This document shows positions 35,627-46,011 of a stretch of 64,000 bases of DNA, piece after piece (positions within the stretch are counted from its first letter, which is position 1; the number at the start of each line of letters is the position of its first letter). This stretch comes from Delphinus delphis (taxonomy: Eukaryota; Chordata; Mammalia; Artiodactyla; Delphinidae). Location: the NCBI RefSeq assembly GCF_949987515.2, contig NC_082700.1, positions 38,775,380 through 38,839,379 of the forward strand. Direction: 5' to 3'. The position numbers were made by a program, and so were the translations under genes. The notes beneath the pieces are model-generated. The model had not been told where the DNA came from. It saw only the letters and a list, made by a program, of their open reading frames with translations, and did no database searches.

Positions 35627-35831
35627 GGGCTTCCCTGGTTGCGCAGTGGTTGGGAGTCCGCCTGCCAATGCGGGGGACACGGGTTTGTGCCCTGGTCCGG
35701 GAGGATCCCACCTGCCGCGGAGGGGCTGGGCCCATGGGCCATGGGCGCTAGCCTGCGCGTCCAGAGCCTGTTGCTCCATGGTGGGAGAGACCACAATGGT
35801 GAGAGGCCCGCGTACTGCAAAAAAAAAAAAA
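35627..35831 (+). mobile_element. CHR-type SINE nested in the L1 (second)
   Basis: Plus-strand short-form copy with head GGGCTTCCCTGGTTGCGCAG and a tail of about 18 A. The duplication AAAAAGACACATRCA flanks it at 35612-35626 and 35832-35846 (one difference). Lies near the end of L1 ORF2. Several substitutions (for example GGGCGCTAGCC) show independent decay. Confidence 0.96.
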
Positions 35832-36329
35832 AAAAAGACACATACAGCCCAGTATTCATTGCAGCACTAATTACAATAATCAGGTCATAGATACAACCTA
35901 AATGCCCATCGACAGACAAATGGATAAAGAAGTTGTGGTACCTATATACAATGGAATGTTACTCAGCCATAAAAAGGAACGAAATTGGGTCATTTGTAGA
36001 GACGTGGATGGATCTAGAGACTGTCATACAGAGTGAAGTAAATCAGAAAGAGAAAAAACAGATATCGTATATTAATGCATATATGTGGAACGTAGAAAAA
36101 TGGTACAGATGAACTGGTTTGCAGGGCAGAAATTGAGACACAACTGTAGATAACAAACGTATGGACACCAAGGGGGGAAAGCTGTGCGGGTGGGTGTGAG
36201 GGTGATACTGTGATGAACTGGGAGATTGGGATTGACATATATACACCAATGTGTATAAAATGGATAACTAATAAGAACCTGCTGTATACAAAAATTAATA
36301 AAAGAAAAGAAAAAGAAGTCACAGTTTTT

Positions 36330-37777
36330 AAAAGATTATGTCAGAATTTAAAAAGCTACACCCTCTTTGACCAGTTAAGATCCATTGTCAATGACAACTA
36401 AAAAATGTTTCAGTTCATTGACCAAGGGATGAATGAGTTCATTTTGAAGTGCTCATTTGTGGCTTTGTCTTATTTTATGAAAGATAAGATAAAACCAAGA
36501 TAATATTTTCTGAATTATATCTTGGTCACTCTGACCTTTCATGGTACTTAATATATTTCTTGTCTGTTTTAGTTTTCTGATGTGTGTGGTTAACCTCATG
36601 CTTTGTTCTTCCTTTGGCATTCAGTCAGGGGGTTGAATTGGTACTTATGGCATGTAATTTAGGCTTGCCCTGATGAAATGTGTTAATTTCCGCAGCTGTG
36701 TAAACTGAAAAAGGAAATATCATGTAGATATGCCTGGAATTAAGAACTACTGTTTACACATTTGGCTAAGTTAATAAGGTTAAATTTGAAGGTAATATAT
36801 GTATATTTAATATATATATATATTTTTGTCAGTGGTTATATCTCAAAAAGTAATATTATGATGAACAGATGCCATTATGTGATATGGGAGTCCAAACAAT
36901 TGAAAACCAAATTAATCATTTATTAAGAAATTAATATTTTATGTGCATAATATCTCTAAAGCTCATGCCAAAATGATTTAGATCAGATAAGACTAAAAAA
37001 CAACAAATAAAATTGAGGTTATTCTTTTAGGCAATTAGAATAGTTCTCATTAGTCTGTAATCTAAAATTTATTTATTTGAATTAGTTATTTTACATATAT
37101 TAATATTTTATCCTATTCTTTGAAAGAGATCATCTGTTTGTTCATCATCACAGATTTATTCCATCATATCCTTTTTTAGTGAGAAGAATGCTGATCCATG
37201 ACCTTATCAACAAGAAGCGGGAATGATTTTTGAACATTTCTCCAACTAATAAATTAAATACCTGACCTAACAGTAACCTTTGTCTAGAAGGCTCTGTGGT
37301 TTTATATAAAAGTGGAAGAATGTGTGTCCTCTCTTTGAAACACCAGACTATGCTATTTTATTCCCCCTTTTCTCCCATTCTTCTGTAAGAGTGCATTTAT
37401 ATACTCTGAATATTCTCCAGGGAACTTTGTGGCAATCTCTAGTCTTCATTTGTTTACTTTCTCATGCATCTATTGCAAGGTCCTCACAGGATAATCAAAG
37501 CCAACTGCTTTATGTAACAGCCAGTTTTGACACAGAAAGCTTTGGCACTAGACAAGAAACCTTGTAGAAGCAAGGGGTAGAATCTTACCCCATCCTTTTA
37601 TGTGGCTGGAAAGCATACATGTTATGATGTTGATACTAGATACATTTGTCTAACATTCAGTTTAGATTAAGAATCCAGCTAGATTATTCTTCTGGAATAA
37701 TGGGATTCAAATTTCCTATTTACATACATAACCTGGCAGCTAGGTGTAATCATAGAGTATATAAAGAAATGACTTTA
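36330..37777. other. Unannotated stretch
   Basis: No gene or named repeat. A short (TA)n lies at 36810-36824. The segment 36690-36770 (TTTCCGCAGCTGTGTAAAC, with a TGTTTAC forkhead-like site near 36751) is less AT-rich than its surroundings. Confidence 0.4.
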
Positions 37778-37789
37778 AAATTTATAATG

Positions 37790-38310
37790 GGAACTTCCCT
37801 GGTGGTCCAGTGATTAAGATTCCATGCTTCTGGGCTTCTCTGGTGGCACAGTGGTTAAGAATCTACCTGCCAATTCAGGGGACATGGGTTCGAGCCCTGG
37901 TCTGGGAAGATGCCACATACCACAGAGCATCTCAGCCCGTGCGCCACAACTACTGAGCCTATGCTCTAGAGCCCAAGAGCCACAACTACTGAGCCGTGAG
38001 CTGCAACTACTGAAGCCCATGTGCCTAGAGCCCATGCTGTGCAACAAGAGAAGCCCCTACTGGCCGGAACTAGAGAAAGCCCGTGTGCAACAATGAAGAC
38101 CCAATGCAGCCAAAAATAAAAAATAAATTTAAAAAATACATTAAAAAACAAAAACTGATTAAAAAAAAAAGAAAGACTCCACTCTTCCAGTGGAGGGGGA
38201 ACAGGTTAGATCCCTGGTGGGGAACTAGATCCCACATGTCACACAGTGAAGACAAACAATTTTAAAAATCAATAAAAAAAATAAAATTAAATTTAAAAAA
38301 TTAAAAAATG
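37790..38310 (+). mobile_element. tRNA-derived SINE interrupted by another SINE (outer copy)
   Basis: The outer element starts GGGAACTTCCCTGGTGGTCC at 37790, is broken near 37830, and resumes near 38174 with CTCCACTCTTCCAGTGGAGG, TAGATCCCTGGTGGGGAACT and CCCACATGTCACACAGTG, then an A-rich tail. Its own target duplication, AAATTTATAATG, sits at 37778-37789 and 38311-38322. It belongs to a tRNA SINE family with a short body, like the one at 59870. Confidence 0.88.
37831..38173 (+). mobile_element. CHR-type SINE, long form, inserted inside the outer SINE
   Basis: Starts GGGCTTCTCTGGTGGCACAG, has the middle CTCTAGAGCCCAAGAGCC / CACAACTACTGAGCC repeats of the long form, and ends AAGACCCAATGCAGCC plus an A-rich tail to 38173. 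Its target, within the outer SINE, is duplicated imperfectly (AGATTCCATGCTTC at 37817 and AGACTCCACTCTTC at 38174). It is therefore younger than the outer element. Confidence 0.9.
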
Positions 38311-38322
38311 AAATTTATAATG

Positions 38323-39540
38323 TAGAAACCCAGAAACACTATAGTAGAGAAAAACTGTAGTACTGAGGTGTCATAAACATGCACTGCTTTTACTCTGTTT
38401 CTTAGCTATTTGTAGTCTTTTTCATTATTCACCAATTACTCTTTTCCTTTTTAATTCATTAAAACAAAAGGACTATTTAATTTAATAAAAATATAAAGTA
38501 ATGAAATATAAATATAAAAGAATCAGCCTATTGATGATTTTTGTTCTAAATATCATAATTGTAAAAATAGTTTATTAGATTTGGAAACTCTGTGCTGTAT
38601 TTAGGAATTTCAAAATAAACCAATGAGGTTAAAACACTCTACATATATTTTTAAGTATCTTTTAACAATTATTAAGAGAAACCAATTCTGTTGGAAGAGT
38701 TTATTTAATACTTCTCTTGCTTTGCAAATCTCTATTCTAAAAATAAAAACAAATTTTTGCTTCAATTTTTAGGTGGTTGTCCTAATAATTTTCCTCCCCT
38801 TCTTTCATGGCAGAAAAATGAAAAAACAAAAACCCACCACAGTCTCTTAAATTTTCATTGATTTGAGAATACAAAATTTGGTGGATAATTTGTGAAAACA
38901 TTGGTGATATTCAGACTTGTTAATGCAGCTTGTCTGCCGTGCCCGTAGAGACAACAATCCATCCGCCAGAGCTTTAACAAGATAACACGCTTCACTTGCT
39001 GGTGAAGTCACATCCAAAGAGTGGTTTTAATGTTCTAGAGATGTAAATGGGGTGTATGGTAGAATGGCAATAAAAAAGCAATTTCATTTAGGAAAACTCA
39101 TTTCTTAGTGTATATCCTGTGAAGAGATATTGTTTGATTAAAATAAAAGACATTAAAATTCGATAAAGATAGAACTATCATGGTTGAAGGAAGTTGAGTA
39201 ATTTTAAAGTTAATTATGCTTGTGGTTAATCTTGTGAGTGTGTGGCTGATATACGTGATGCAAAATTTGTATGTTTCCATGAAACTGTATCTTGAAACAA
39301 GAAGAGTAAAATTCTGTGTTGGGCACATGGAGACATGCTGACAAGGAGAACAAGCAGAAGAATAAGCACAGAAAATAAGAGTAAGAATATGAGGGTTTCC
39401 TTACAAAAAAAAATCTGAAAATAATGCTCTGTTAGATACATTTGTCAAACATTTGCATTTAGTGAAAGAAGAAATGCAACAGGGTTTATCACCCAGCTTG
39501 TAGAAGACCCTGTCTGTCAAGAGTCCCTATTCCTCTCATT
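38323..39540. other. Unannotated; GC-richer patch at 38930-39060
   Basis: Mostly AT-rich with no repeat named. The patch with TGTCTGCCGTGCCCGTAGAG, CATCCGCCAGAGC and AACACGCTTCACTTGCTGG retains CpGs and has no repeat identity. It has no coding potential that I can defend and is a candidate conserved element. Confidence 0.35.
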
Positions 39541-39662
39541 TGTTACATATATGCCTCTAGATTTGACTTCACACTTTTCTGAACTTATTTTCTCATCTAT
39601 AAGGTGGAGCTAATGATATCTGTTCTGCATAAATCATATTGCAAAGAATCCAAAAGCATGAT
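39540..39662 (+). repeat. MIR SINE fragment
   Basis: Landmarks GATTTGACTTCACACTTTTC, GAACTTATTTTCTCATCTAT and AAGGTGGAGCTAATGATATC follow the MIR 3' half (CTCAGTTTCCTCATCTGTAA..GGGGATAATAATA). Confidence 0.65.
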
Positions 39663-40594
39663 GTCCATTGTAGAATTACATAGTTTCTTTAAAATATTTT
39701 TATTAATAGTTTTATAAGATTCATTACAGAAACTGGTTTAACTCTTGAAGTCTGCAGCCAAAATCTAAAAAGGATTTCCAGACATCAAACAGAACAAGTA
39801 GACAATAAATTAAGCAATGATCTAATTTATTTTGGCAATGGTTTAGGCAGTTTCCCCTATAAAGTGGCAGTGACATCAACGTTGGCATACATGCTTCCTG
39901 GATCAAAAAAATAAATGCATAAGGGAAATTCTGAGACGTTCTTTTATGATTAAACTGCAAAATTTACCCAATTGCTGCTGCACTGGCTTAAGCTGGCCTG
40001 CTTCCAGCACACAGCAGTGCATAATTATACCAGCTGTTTGATGGAGGAGCTCGCGTCATGCTGAGAGAAATTAGTTTCCGTCTTCCATCCAATGTAAAGA
40101 ACTACACCTCAATTACATCACATGTTTAAGAAGACTTATTGTTGTTTCTCTTAATATGACTAAGCATTTTATCATGTGTGATACATGTTTAGTCTAAGGC
40201 AAATTTTAATTTGTTCAACAAATGTACACTTGAGAAATTAAGGATAAAGTATAAACGTACTTACAGAGTATAATGAGTTGTGGAATTAAATGTTGAAAAT
40301 AATTTCTTCTAATCCTTTATTTATTTCTCTAATACATAGAGCTGTGGCAGCTATTTTAGGAACATAAAATAAATTTGAACCTCACAAAAGTCATGGACAA
40401 TTTCAGAGGATACAGTGAGAAAATAAAAGAGATGTACATACAAAACTTTGCATAATTTATAAAATGCCCTGAGGCCTAATACCATGAATACATTGTATGA
40501 ACAATATCATGAACAACAAGCCCTTATTTTAAAGAATAACCCTAACAAGAATCTCCCAATAATAATAAAAACAGCATTCAGAACAGCTGTGGTA
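39663..40594. other. Unannotated; GC-richer patch at 39965-40130
   Basis: No repeat or gene recognised. The patch holds ATTGCTGCTGCACTGGC, two E-box-like sites (CAGCTG near 40032), ATAATTATACC and GGAGCTCGCGTCATGCTG. Its composition and lack of repeat identity stand out in this window. Confidence 0.35.
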
Positions 40595-40770
40595 GCCACC
40601 ATTTATTGACTGTTCACTTCATGAGAAGCAGCATACTTTATGTGTATTTATTTTTTTAATCAGCTAAACAAATATACTATTATTAACCACATTTCATAGG
40701 TGAGATAAGTAATGCCTACACTATACATTAAATTTCATCCCAAGTTTATACAGATACGAAGTGGCTATGT
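40595..40770 (+). repeat. MIR SINE
   Basis: Landmarks ACCATTTATTGACTGTTCAC, ATTAACCACATTTCATAGGT and a GAGATAAGTAATGCC segment follow the MIR order on the plus strand. Confidence 0.65.
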
Positions 40771-41433
40771 CAAATAAAGCTCAGATGAACTATGGGAAAT
40801 GAAGCAAAGCAATTCCTATTTTGAAGATACAAGGCTGGGCCAGGAATGAGCAATAGGGATCTTCCTAAGGATGATGACAAACTACATACTGAAAATTCAG
40901 GAGGGGATTATTGTTGCATCCTATGCTGAGTCACAGCCTTTGTACAGAATTTCTACACAAATATTTCTCCATGATTTTGGATTTTATCCTGATCTCCTTA
41001 CTTTGTTTAGGATCAGACTGTCCAGATTATAAACATAATGGGGGTGTAGTTGACCACATTTTCCAACATTGGGAAGAGTTATCCTTTCTCACATTCCTTC
41101 ACTGTTCATAGCTACCTTTGCCTATTGGGTTGATTTCAGGGCTAGTATTAGGGTATGCTTGCTGCTATAACAACCCCAAATCTCAATGACTAAGCACAAT
41201 ACCATTTTTTTCTTCTTGTATCACTGTCCAGAGTAGGTCAGAGGTGAGGTTCTTTGTTGTTACACAATTTGCTAGGTCTTAGACTCCTCTCTTGATCCTT
41301 TGAATCTGCCAGACAAGGAGAGAGAGAGATGGAGGAGCTTTGTGTGGGGCATTTATGAATTGGGTCTGCAGGTGGTAAATGACACTCCTGCACACACTGG
41401 TCACATCAGTCACATACTTGCTATCCACCAACA
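40771..41433. other. Unannotated; unidentified old interspersed repeat likely at 41140-41430
   Basis: GCTGCTATAACAACCCC with AATCTCAATGACTAAGCAC and CAGAGTAGGTCAGAGGTGAG looks like a common mammalian interspersed element (CTATAACAAATAACC..CAGTGGCTTA type). I cannot name its family with confidence. Confidence 0.35.
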
Positions 41434-41447
41434 AGAGAGAATGGGAA

Positions 41448-41810
41448 GGACTTCCCTGGTGGTGCAGTGGTTAAGAATCCACCTGCCAATGCAAGGGACA
41501 TGGGTTTGAGCCCTAATCCGTGAAGATCTCACATGCCATGGAGCAACTAAGCCTGTGTGCCACAACTACTGAGCCTGTGCTCTAGAGCCCATGAGCCACA
41601 ACTACTGAGCCTGCGTGCCACAGCTACTGAAGCCCGTGTGCCTAGAGCCCGTGCTCTGCAACAAGAGAAGCCACCGCAATGAGAAGTCTGTGCACCACAA
41701 CGAAGAGTAGCCCCTGCTTGACGCACCTAGAGAAAGCCCACATGCATCAATGAAGACCCAGACAGCCAAAAACAAATAAATAAAATAAATAAATTTATAA
41801 AAAAAAAGAG
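41448..41810 (+). mobile_element. CHR-type SINE, long form, complete
   Basis: Begins GACTTCCCTGGTGGTGCAG and ends AAGACCCAGACAGCCAAAAA with an (AAAT)n tail. A perfect 14-bp duplication AGAGAGAATGGGAA lies at 41434-41447 and 41811-41824. A box TGGTGCAGTGG at 41459-41469 and B-box region GGTTTGAGCCC at 41508-41518 mark the RNA polymerase III promoter. The middle contains repeated CACAACTACTGAGCC / CTCTAGAGCCC units that the short form lacks. Confidence 0.97.
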
Positions 41811-42049
41811 AGAGAGAATGGGAAATATTTTCTTGATGTATGCCCAGGAGAAAAGGGAAATTGTTTTGTAAATATAAACCAGTCTCTGTCATTTTGCCCA
41901 AGAACTGTTTACTGATTCAAATAAACTATGCAACAGTTATTTAGCATTCCTTTCATTACTAGTGACTAAATGTATATGCTGCGTGGTGTGAATGCCCAAT
42001 TTTTTCAAATAAAATGATTTGCCTCTGAGGTCAAAGAGTAGCCAAGATG

Positions 42050-42545
42050 CTTATTTTAAATAAACTTTTTTGTTGAAGTATAATAGAGTTAAATAAAAGT
42101 ACACATACTCTAACTGTACTTTCACAAACCAAAAACAACCATATAAGCAGCACCCAGATCAAGAAACAGAACATTACCTATGTCTAGAATTCCATTTAGG
42201 GCCTCCTTCCAGTTCCCTTTTAGTACATGTCTTTTGGTGCACATATGTATGGTATTATTTTAAGTACATACATACGAGTAGAATTATGGGGAAGAAGACA
42301 CATAATTTTTTCAGTTTTAGCACATGCTGTCAAGCTAAGCAATATTCCAAAGTTGTTATGCCAATTTACACTCCCGCCCACAGAACATAGACTTTTGGGC
42401 ATGCCACATCCTCTCCAATAGTTGGTGTTTTCTGTCTTTTTCATTTTAGCCATTCTGTTGGCATGTAAACTATTTCATTGTGATTTGATTATATTTTCTT
42501 GAGGAGCTAAGTTTATTAAACATCCTTTCAGCCACTAAGTTTTCT
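42050..42545 (-). mobile_element. Old L1M LINE 3' end, antisense
   Basis: The plus strand reads as reverse-complement L1: TTTTTTGTTGAAGTATAAT, CACCCAGATCAAGAAACAG, TCTTTTGGTGCACATATGT, GAGTAGAATTATGGGG, GTTATGCCAATTTACACTCC, CCACATCCTCTCCAATAG and CATTTTAGCCATTCTG in order. It is heavily diverged and predates the placental-order-specific L1s in this window. Confidence 0.8.
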
Positions 42546-43233
42546 GGTTTATATGAAAATCTCACTCTTATATATTATTTTTTTCTTTTTCTTTTCAAAG
42601 TATAACTTGAAAATTTAGAAGATGCCTTTGTGTTTTTACCTTTGTTTTCAACAAGATGAGAATGTAGGAATTATGCATAGAGTGATATCTGCAGTCTAGA
42701 TTCCAGCTTTTTCACCATGGAGCAAAGTGGGAATAGGGAGCTGACCCATTTGATCACAAGTCCTTTATGTAAACCAAAGAATCACCTATTTTCTACTCTC
42801 ACCTGAACTTGGCAGGAAAATGTTTTTATTATGTGAAAATAATAATTATTATTAAATAAAAATAATTTATTATTTTTGTAATTTGTAAAATATGTGGTTT
42901 CTGAAAAAATGTTCATTTTGAAGAAATCCATAAGAAAAGTAAAGCACACTACTGAATAGAAATTGCTCATGAAAATTTCTCTCAATTTTTCTTTGACTTA
43001 AAAAAAATTGCAATCATATGTTATATGTAAGTTTAAGCAATTTAAAGAGATGAAGCTTAGGCCTGTGTTATCTTTATGTTAACAATTATGACATTTTAAT
43101 TGAGTTTAAGGCACAGTCTAAACTTCCAAAGTCAACTCAATATGGAAAAAATGACTTCAGAAAGTAAATTAAAATACCAAGCTGTGTTCAGAAGGAGTTC
43201 AGGACATAGAAGTAGAATTGAACAATGGAAAAA
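42546..43233. other. Unannotated AT-rich stretch
   Basis: No gene or repeat recognised. Confidence 0.45.
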
Positions 43234-43247
43234 CTGGAGTTATTCTT

Positions 43248-43445
43248 TTTTTTTTTTTTTTTTTTTTGCGGTACGCGGGCTTCTCACTGTTGTGGCCTCT
43301 CCCATTGCGGACGCGCAGGCTCAGCGGCCATGGCTCACGGGCCCAGCCGCTCCGCGGCATGTGGGATTTTCCTGGACCGGGGCACGAACCCGCGTCCCCT
43401 GCATCGGCAGACGGACTCCCAACCACTGCGCCACCAGGGAAGCCC
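43248..43445 (-). mobile_element. CHR-type SINE, short form, with 14-bp internal deletion
   Basis: Minus-strand copy with a 20-base T-run and a perfect duplication CTGGAGTTATTCTT at 43234-43247 and 43445-43458 (sharing the last C of the SINE). Near 43308 the plus strand reads ATTGCGGACGCGCAGG where other copies have a further 14 bases between GCGGA and CGCGC, so a segment between two GGA triplets is missing. CpG-rich and otherwise well preserved. Confidence 0.96.
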
Positions 43446-43458
43446 TGGAGTTATTCTT

Positions 43459-44499
43459 GACAACAAAGATAGATTAAAACCTTTAGCAATTTCTAAAACT
43501 ACAGAGATTATAGTGACCCTTTCAATGTTTAATTTAAATTAAAAGAATACAAAACCATAAAGCAAACATAAGAAATTCCAGCAAAATGAGATTTAGTCTT
43601 ATGGTTACTAAGCAATGATTTTTTATGTATCAAATTATTTTGAAAAATAATGCCCTTGCTTTGCTCACATCCTAACACTGCTAAATACCTGTGAACCATC
43701 AGAATAAAGACTGAGAGAGAATCACTGATATCTAGGCTCCCAAGATAATACTAAATGTTAGAGCACTAGAGAAAACCATTTCCTCTCCCCAGACCTTGTT
43801 TCCCATTATAATCTCCAAGCCCAGATCTGCCTTCAACTTGGGGTACTAATACAGGATTTCTCTCCTTAGCTGTTCAGTTTTTTGTGAATATCTAAAGATG
43901 ATTAAAACAGAAACATTTTGTAGTCCACTATTAAAGACAACATTTTATTATTCTCAGACAATATGTAGTGTATTTATTCTCCATTTTTGTCCTAATGAAT
44001 TCAATTTTAATGAATATTATGTGAAAATACGTTGCTACATATAATATTAAAGCCTTAGCATGTCAGTGAACATGAAATGAGTTAATCTTAGGAAAGTTAT
44101 TAATACATCTTATAGTATTATTACTGCTTTAAAATACTAATGACTTTCATGCACTAGGTCGGCTCATGTGATAAGAAAGCAATTAGCATACTACCAATGC
44201 AAATATTATGATAAGAGTTTTATATTGAATCACTAGCTTTGATAAAAGCCTGGTAGTTTCCATTTAATAACTGATTTATGTGCTTTAGGTAATGTACTAA
44301 TACCCACTATGGACATGGCATTTAAGATAAACATATATTCTGTTTATCATTTTCCAAATGTATTTCCATTAAAAGGAGCTAGATATTGACAGAGTTGCTT
44401 ATCTATAGACAGACAAAATAATTTAGCTTTACTTAATTCTTCAATTGCAAATAATGATTAATTTTACCAGCTACTTTTCCAGACTTAATTTCTATCATT
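43459..44499. other. Unannotated stretch
   Basis: No gene or repeat recognised. Confidence 0.45.
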
Positions 44500-44875
44500 T
44501 CCCCCCAAATATCCTGCAACACGACTTACAGAAAAAATTGAGCAGTTCTCCCAAGCCATGTAATGAATCCTTTACACTTTCATCCTTTCCCTGGAATGAC
44601 CATCTCCACTTGTGATTTCCACACTGATTATCTTCCAGTGTTAAGTCAAACTTCATTTTCAACGCAGCCTGTTCTGATTTCTAGGCCGTTAGATATTTTC
44701 TTCTTTGGGCTCTCCTAGCACATTTTTTCACACTCTATTATAGCATGTTTACATTACTATTAAATTATTTTTATACGTCATTCTCCTTTTCAATATGATT
44801 TAAAGACTCAGTGTTATGGCATATCATGGAGAGTTTCACAATTTTTTTTTTTTTTTTACGAATGAATGAATGAAT
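44500..44875 (+). mobile_element. L2 LINE 3' end
   Basis: Sense landmarks: TTCATCCTTTCCCTGGAATG, GCAGCCTGTTCTGATTTC, TTTGGGCTCTCCTAGCAC and CACTCTATTATAGCATG, then GAATGAATGAATGAAT at the end as in the L2 terminal repeat, after a 16-base T-run that may be secondary. Confidence 0.65.
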
Positions 44876-45059
44876 ACATTATAGTTTGGCATTGAAAAAT
44901 AGCTTACAAGTGTAGTAAAAATGAACATTATTTTCAGTTTATATGCATGCCATTTTAAACCTACACATATTCTAAGAAGTTCATGGGAATTCTTTTTAAA
45001 TGATGACAATTTTTACTACTATATTTCAATTTTCTTGGCCTGTTTCATACTTTTATCTA

Positions 45060-45240
45060 GTCAGCAAGCATCGATCACTCATTATGTGCTTCACATTGAC
45101 TTCTACTAATGATGCAGCAGTGAACAAAACAGAGAAATTCTCCACTTTAGAGTCCTTACTTTAGAGTCAGGGAAGGCAGAATATAAACAAATGAATATGT
45201 GACATGCAATGTCAACCCAAGAAATGCACAGCCTCTTAGA
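45060..45240 (-). mobile_element. L2-type LINE 3' end, antisense
   Basis: The plus strand reads like the reverse complement of an L2 3' end: CATTATGTGCTTCACATTG, ATGATGCAGCAGTGAACAAA and AGGCAGAATATAAACAAATG (pattern CTATGTGCCAGGCACT..CAGTGGTGAACAAAACAGAC..AGACAATAAACAAAT). Diverged. Confidence 0.55.
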
Positions 45241-45755
45241 TTAAGTTTAAAGACAATTCATTTGAATTTACCTACTAAATACTGAAATTCTGCTGAGAAT
45301 AAGAACAAAAATTACCTGATATGTTGAATTTTCTGTATAAAATCCAGAATGCTTATAGATGTTCAAATGCCCCATATATTTGTCTCTCAATTTAAAGAGA
45401 GTTGGAGAGATTTGTGTGAAGACAAGTCATAAAAATGAACCAGTGTCACCTAGTATCAAATTGGTTTCCTTATAGATCTTGATACACTTCTTGAAATTTC
45501 CAACCACTTTCACAGACTATATTGATAATTTGTATTTTATATATTTCTACTTTTCATATACACTTTAAATTAAATTGGCATTGGAACCAACTTTATCAAC
45601 ATTATTGTATTTTACTCTTAGGTCTTAGAAAATTAATTATTGCCTCTTGACCATGGATAATATCTATCTATCTGCTCTATTGGTTTCAAACAGAATTATC
45701 CAAACCAAAGGTCAGTTAACATCATTGAAATACAGATCCAGTTGTGAAAGTCTAA
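45241..45755. other. Unannotated stretch
   Basis: No gene or repeat recognised. Confidence 0.45.
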
Positions 45756-45771
45756 CACTCCTTCAACTTTT

Positions 45772-45995
45772 TTGTTGTTGTTGTTTTTATGTTTTTTGTT
45801 TTTTGCGGTACGTGGGCCTCTCACTGTTGTGGCCTCTCCTGTTGCGGAGCACAGGCTCCGGACGTGCAGGCTCAGTGGCCATGGCTCACAGGCCCAGCCG
45901 CTCCGCAGCATGTGGGATCTTCCCGGACCAGGGCACGAACCTGTGTCCCCTGCATCGGCAGGTGGACTCTCAACCACTGTGCCACCAGGGAAGCC
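45772..45995 (-). mobile_element. CHR-type SINE, short form
   Basis: Complete minus-strand copy with a T/G tail (GTTGTTGTTGTTTTTATG, the complement of an AAC-bearing tail). The duplication CACTCCTTCAACTTTT at 45756-45771 matches CACTCCTCCAATTTTT at 45996-46011 with two differences. The overlapping frames of 82-128 codons are SINE translations. Confidence 0.96.
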
Positions 45996-46011
45996 CACTC
46001 CTCCAATTTTT

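Larger units (their letters stand above)
31808..36112 (+). pseudogene. L1 ORF2 (endonuclease / reverse transcriptase), inactivated
   Basis: Starts ATG GTA ATA GGA ACA TAC at 31808 and hits a stop after about 11 codons. Pieces in shifting frames follow: 31851-32138 and 32184-32537 (endonuclease), 32567-32776, 33067-33810 (fingers/palm of the reverse transcriptase, with [15 protein letters not shown] near 33199) and 33701-33991. In the endonuclease, the usual catalytic Glu of QETH is Asp (QDTR, codon at 31929) and the His of SDHN is Gln (SDQN, codon at 32490). In the polymerase palm, the F/YADDM motif reads FLDDM, keeping both Asp (33902-33907) but replacing Ala. Two SINEs interrupt the 3' half. 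Reading ends at TGA 36110-36112 after the EKWYR-type C terminus. Known family roles; loss of function is inferred from these lesions. Confidence 0.92.
29962..36312 (+). mobile_element. Near full-length L1 LINE with two nested SINEs
   Basis: A long plus-strand L1 with 5' UTR (about 880 bp), ORF1, ORF2 and a roughly 200-bp 3' UTR ending in an A-rich tail (AATAAAAGAAAAGAAAAAG). A perfect 17-bp duplication AAGAAGTCACAGTTTTT flanks it at 29945-29961 and 36313-36329. Without the two SINEs (at 34190 and 35627) and their duplicated targets it is about 5.9 kb, close to the usual 6-7 kb, so truncation at the 5' end is little or none. L1 encodes an RNA-binding chaperone (ORF1p) and an endonuclease/reverse transcriptase (ORF2p), which also mobilise SINEs in trans. 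Both reading frames are broken here. Its 3' UTR (with GGGAGATTGGGATTGAC and GATAACTAATAAGAACCTGC) differs from the other L1 ends in the window and belongs to a younger family. Confidence 0.96.

Noticed and set aside
43100..43477. 125-codon frame and two overlapping frames of 80-105 codons
   Set aside because: They run through the poly(T) and body of a CHR SINE. The same peptides appear at every SINE copy.
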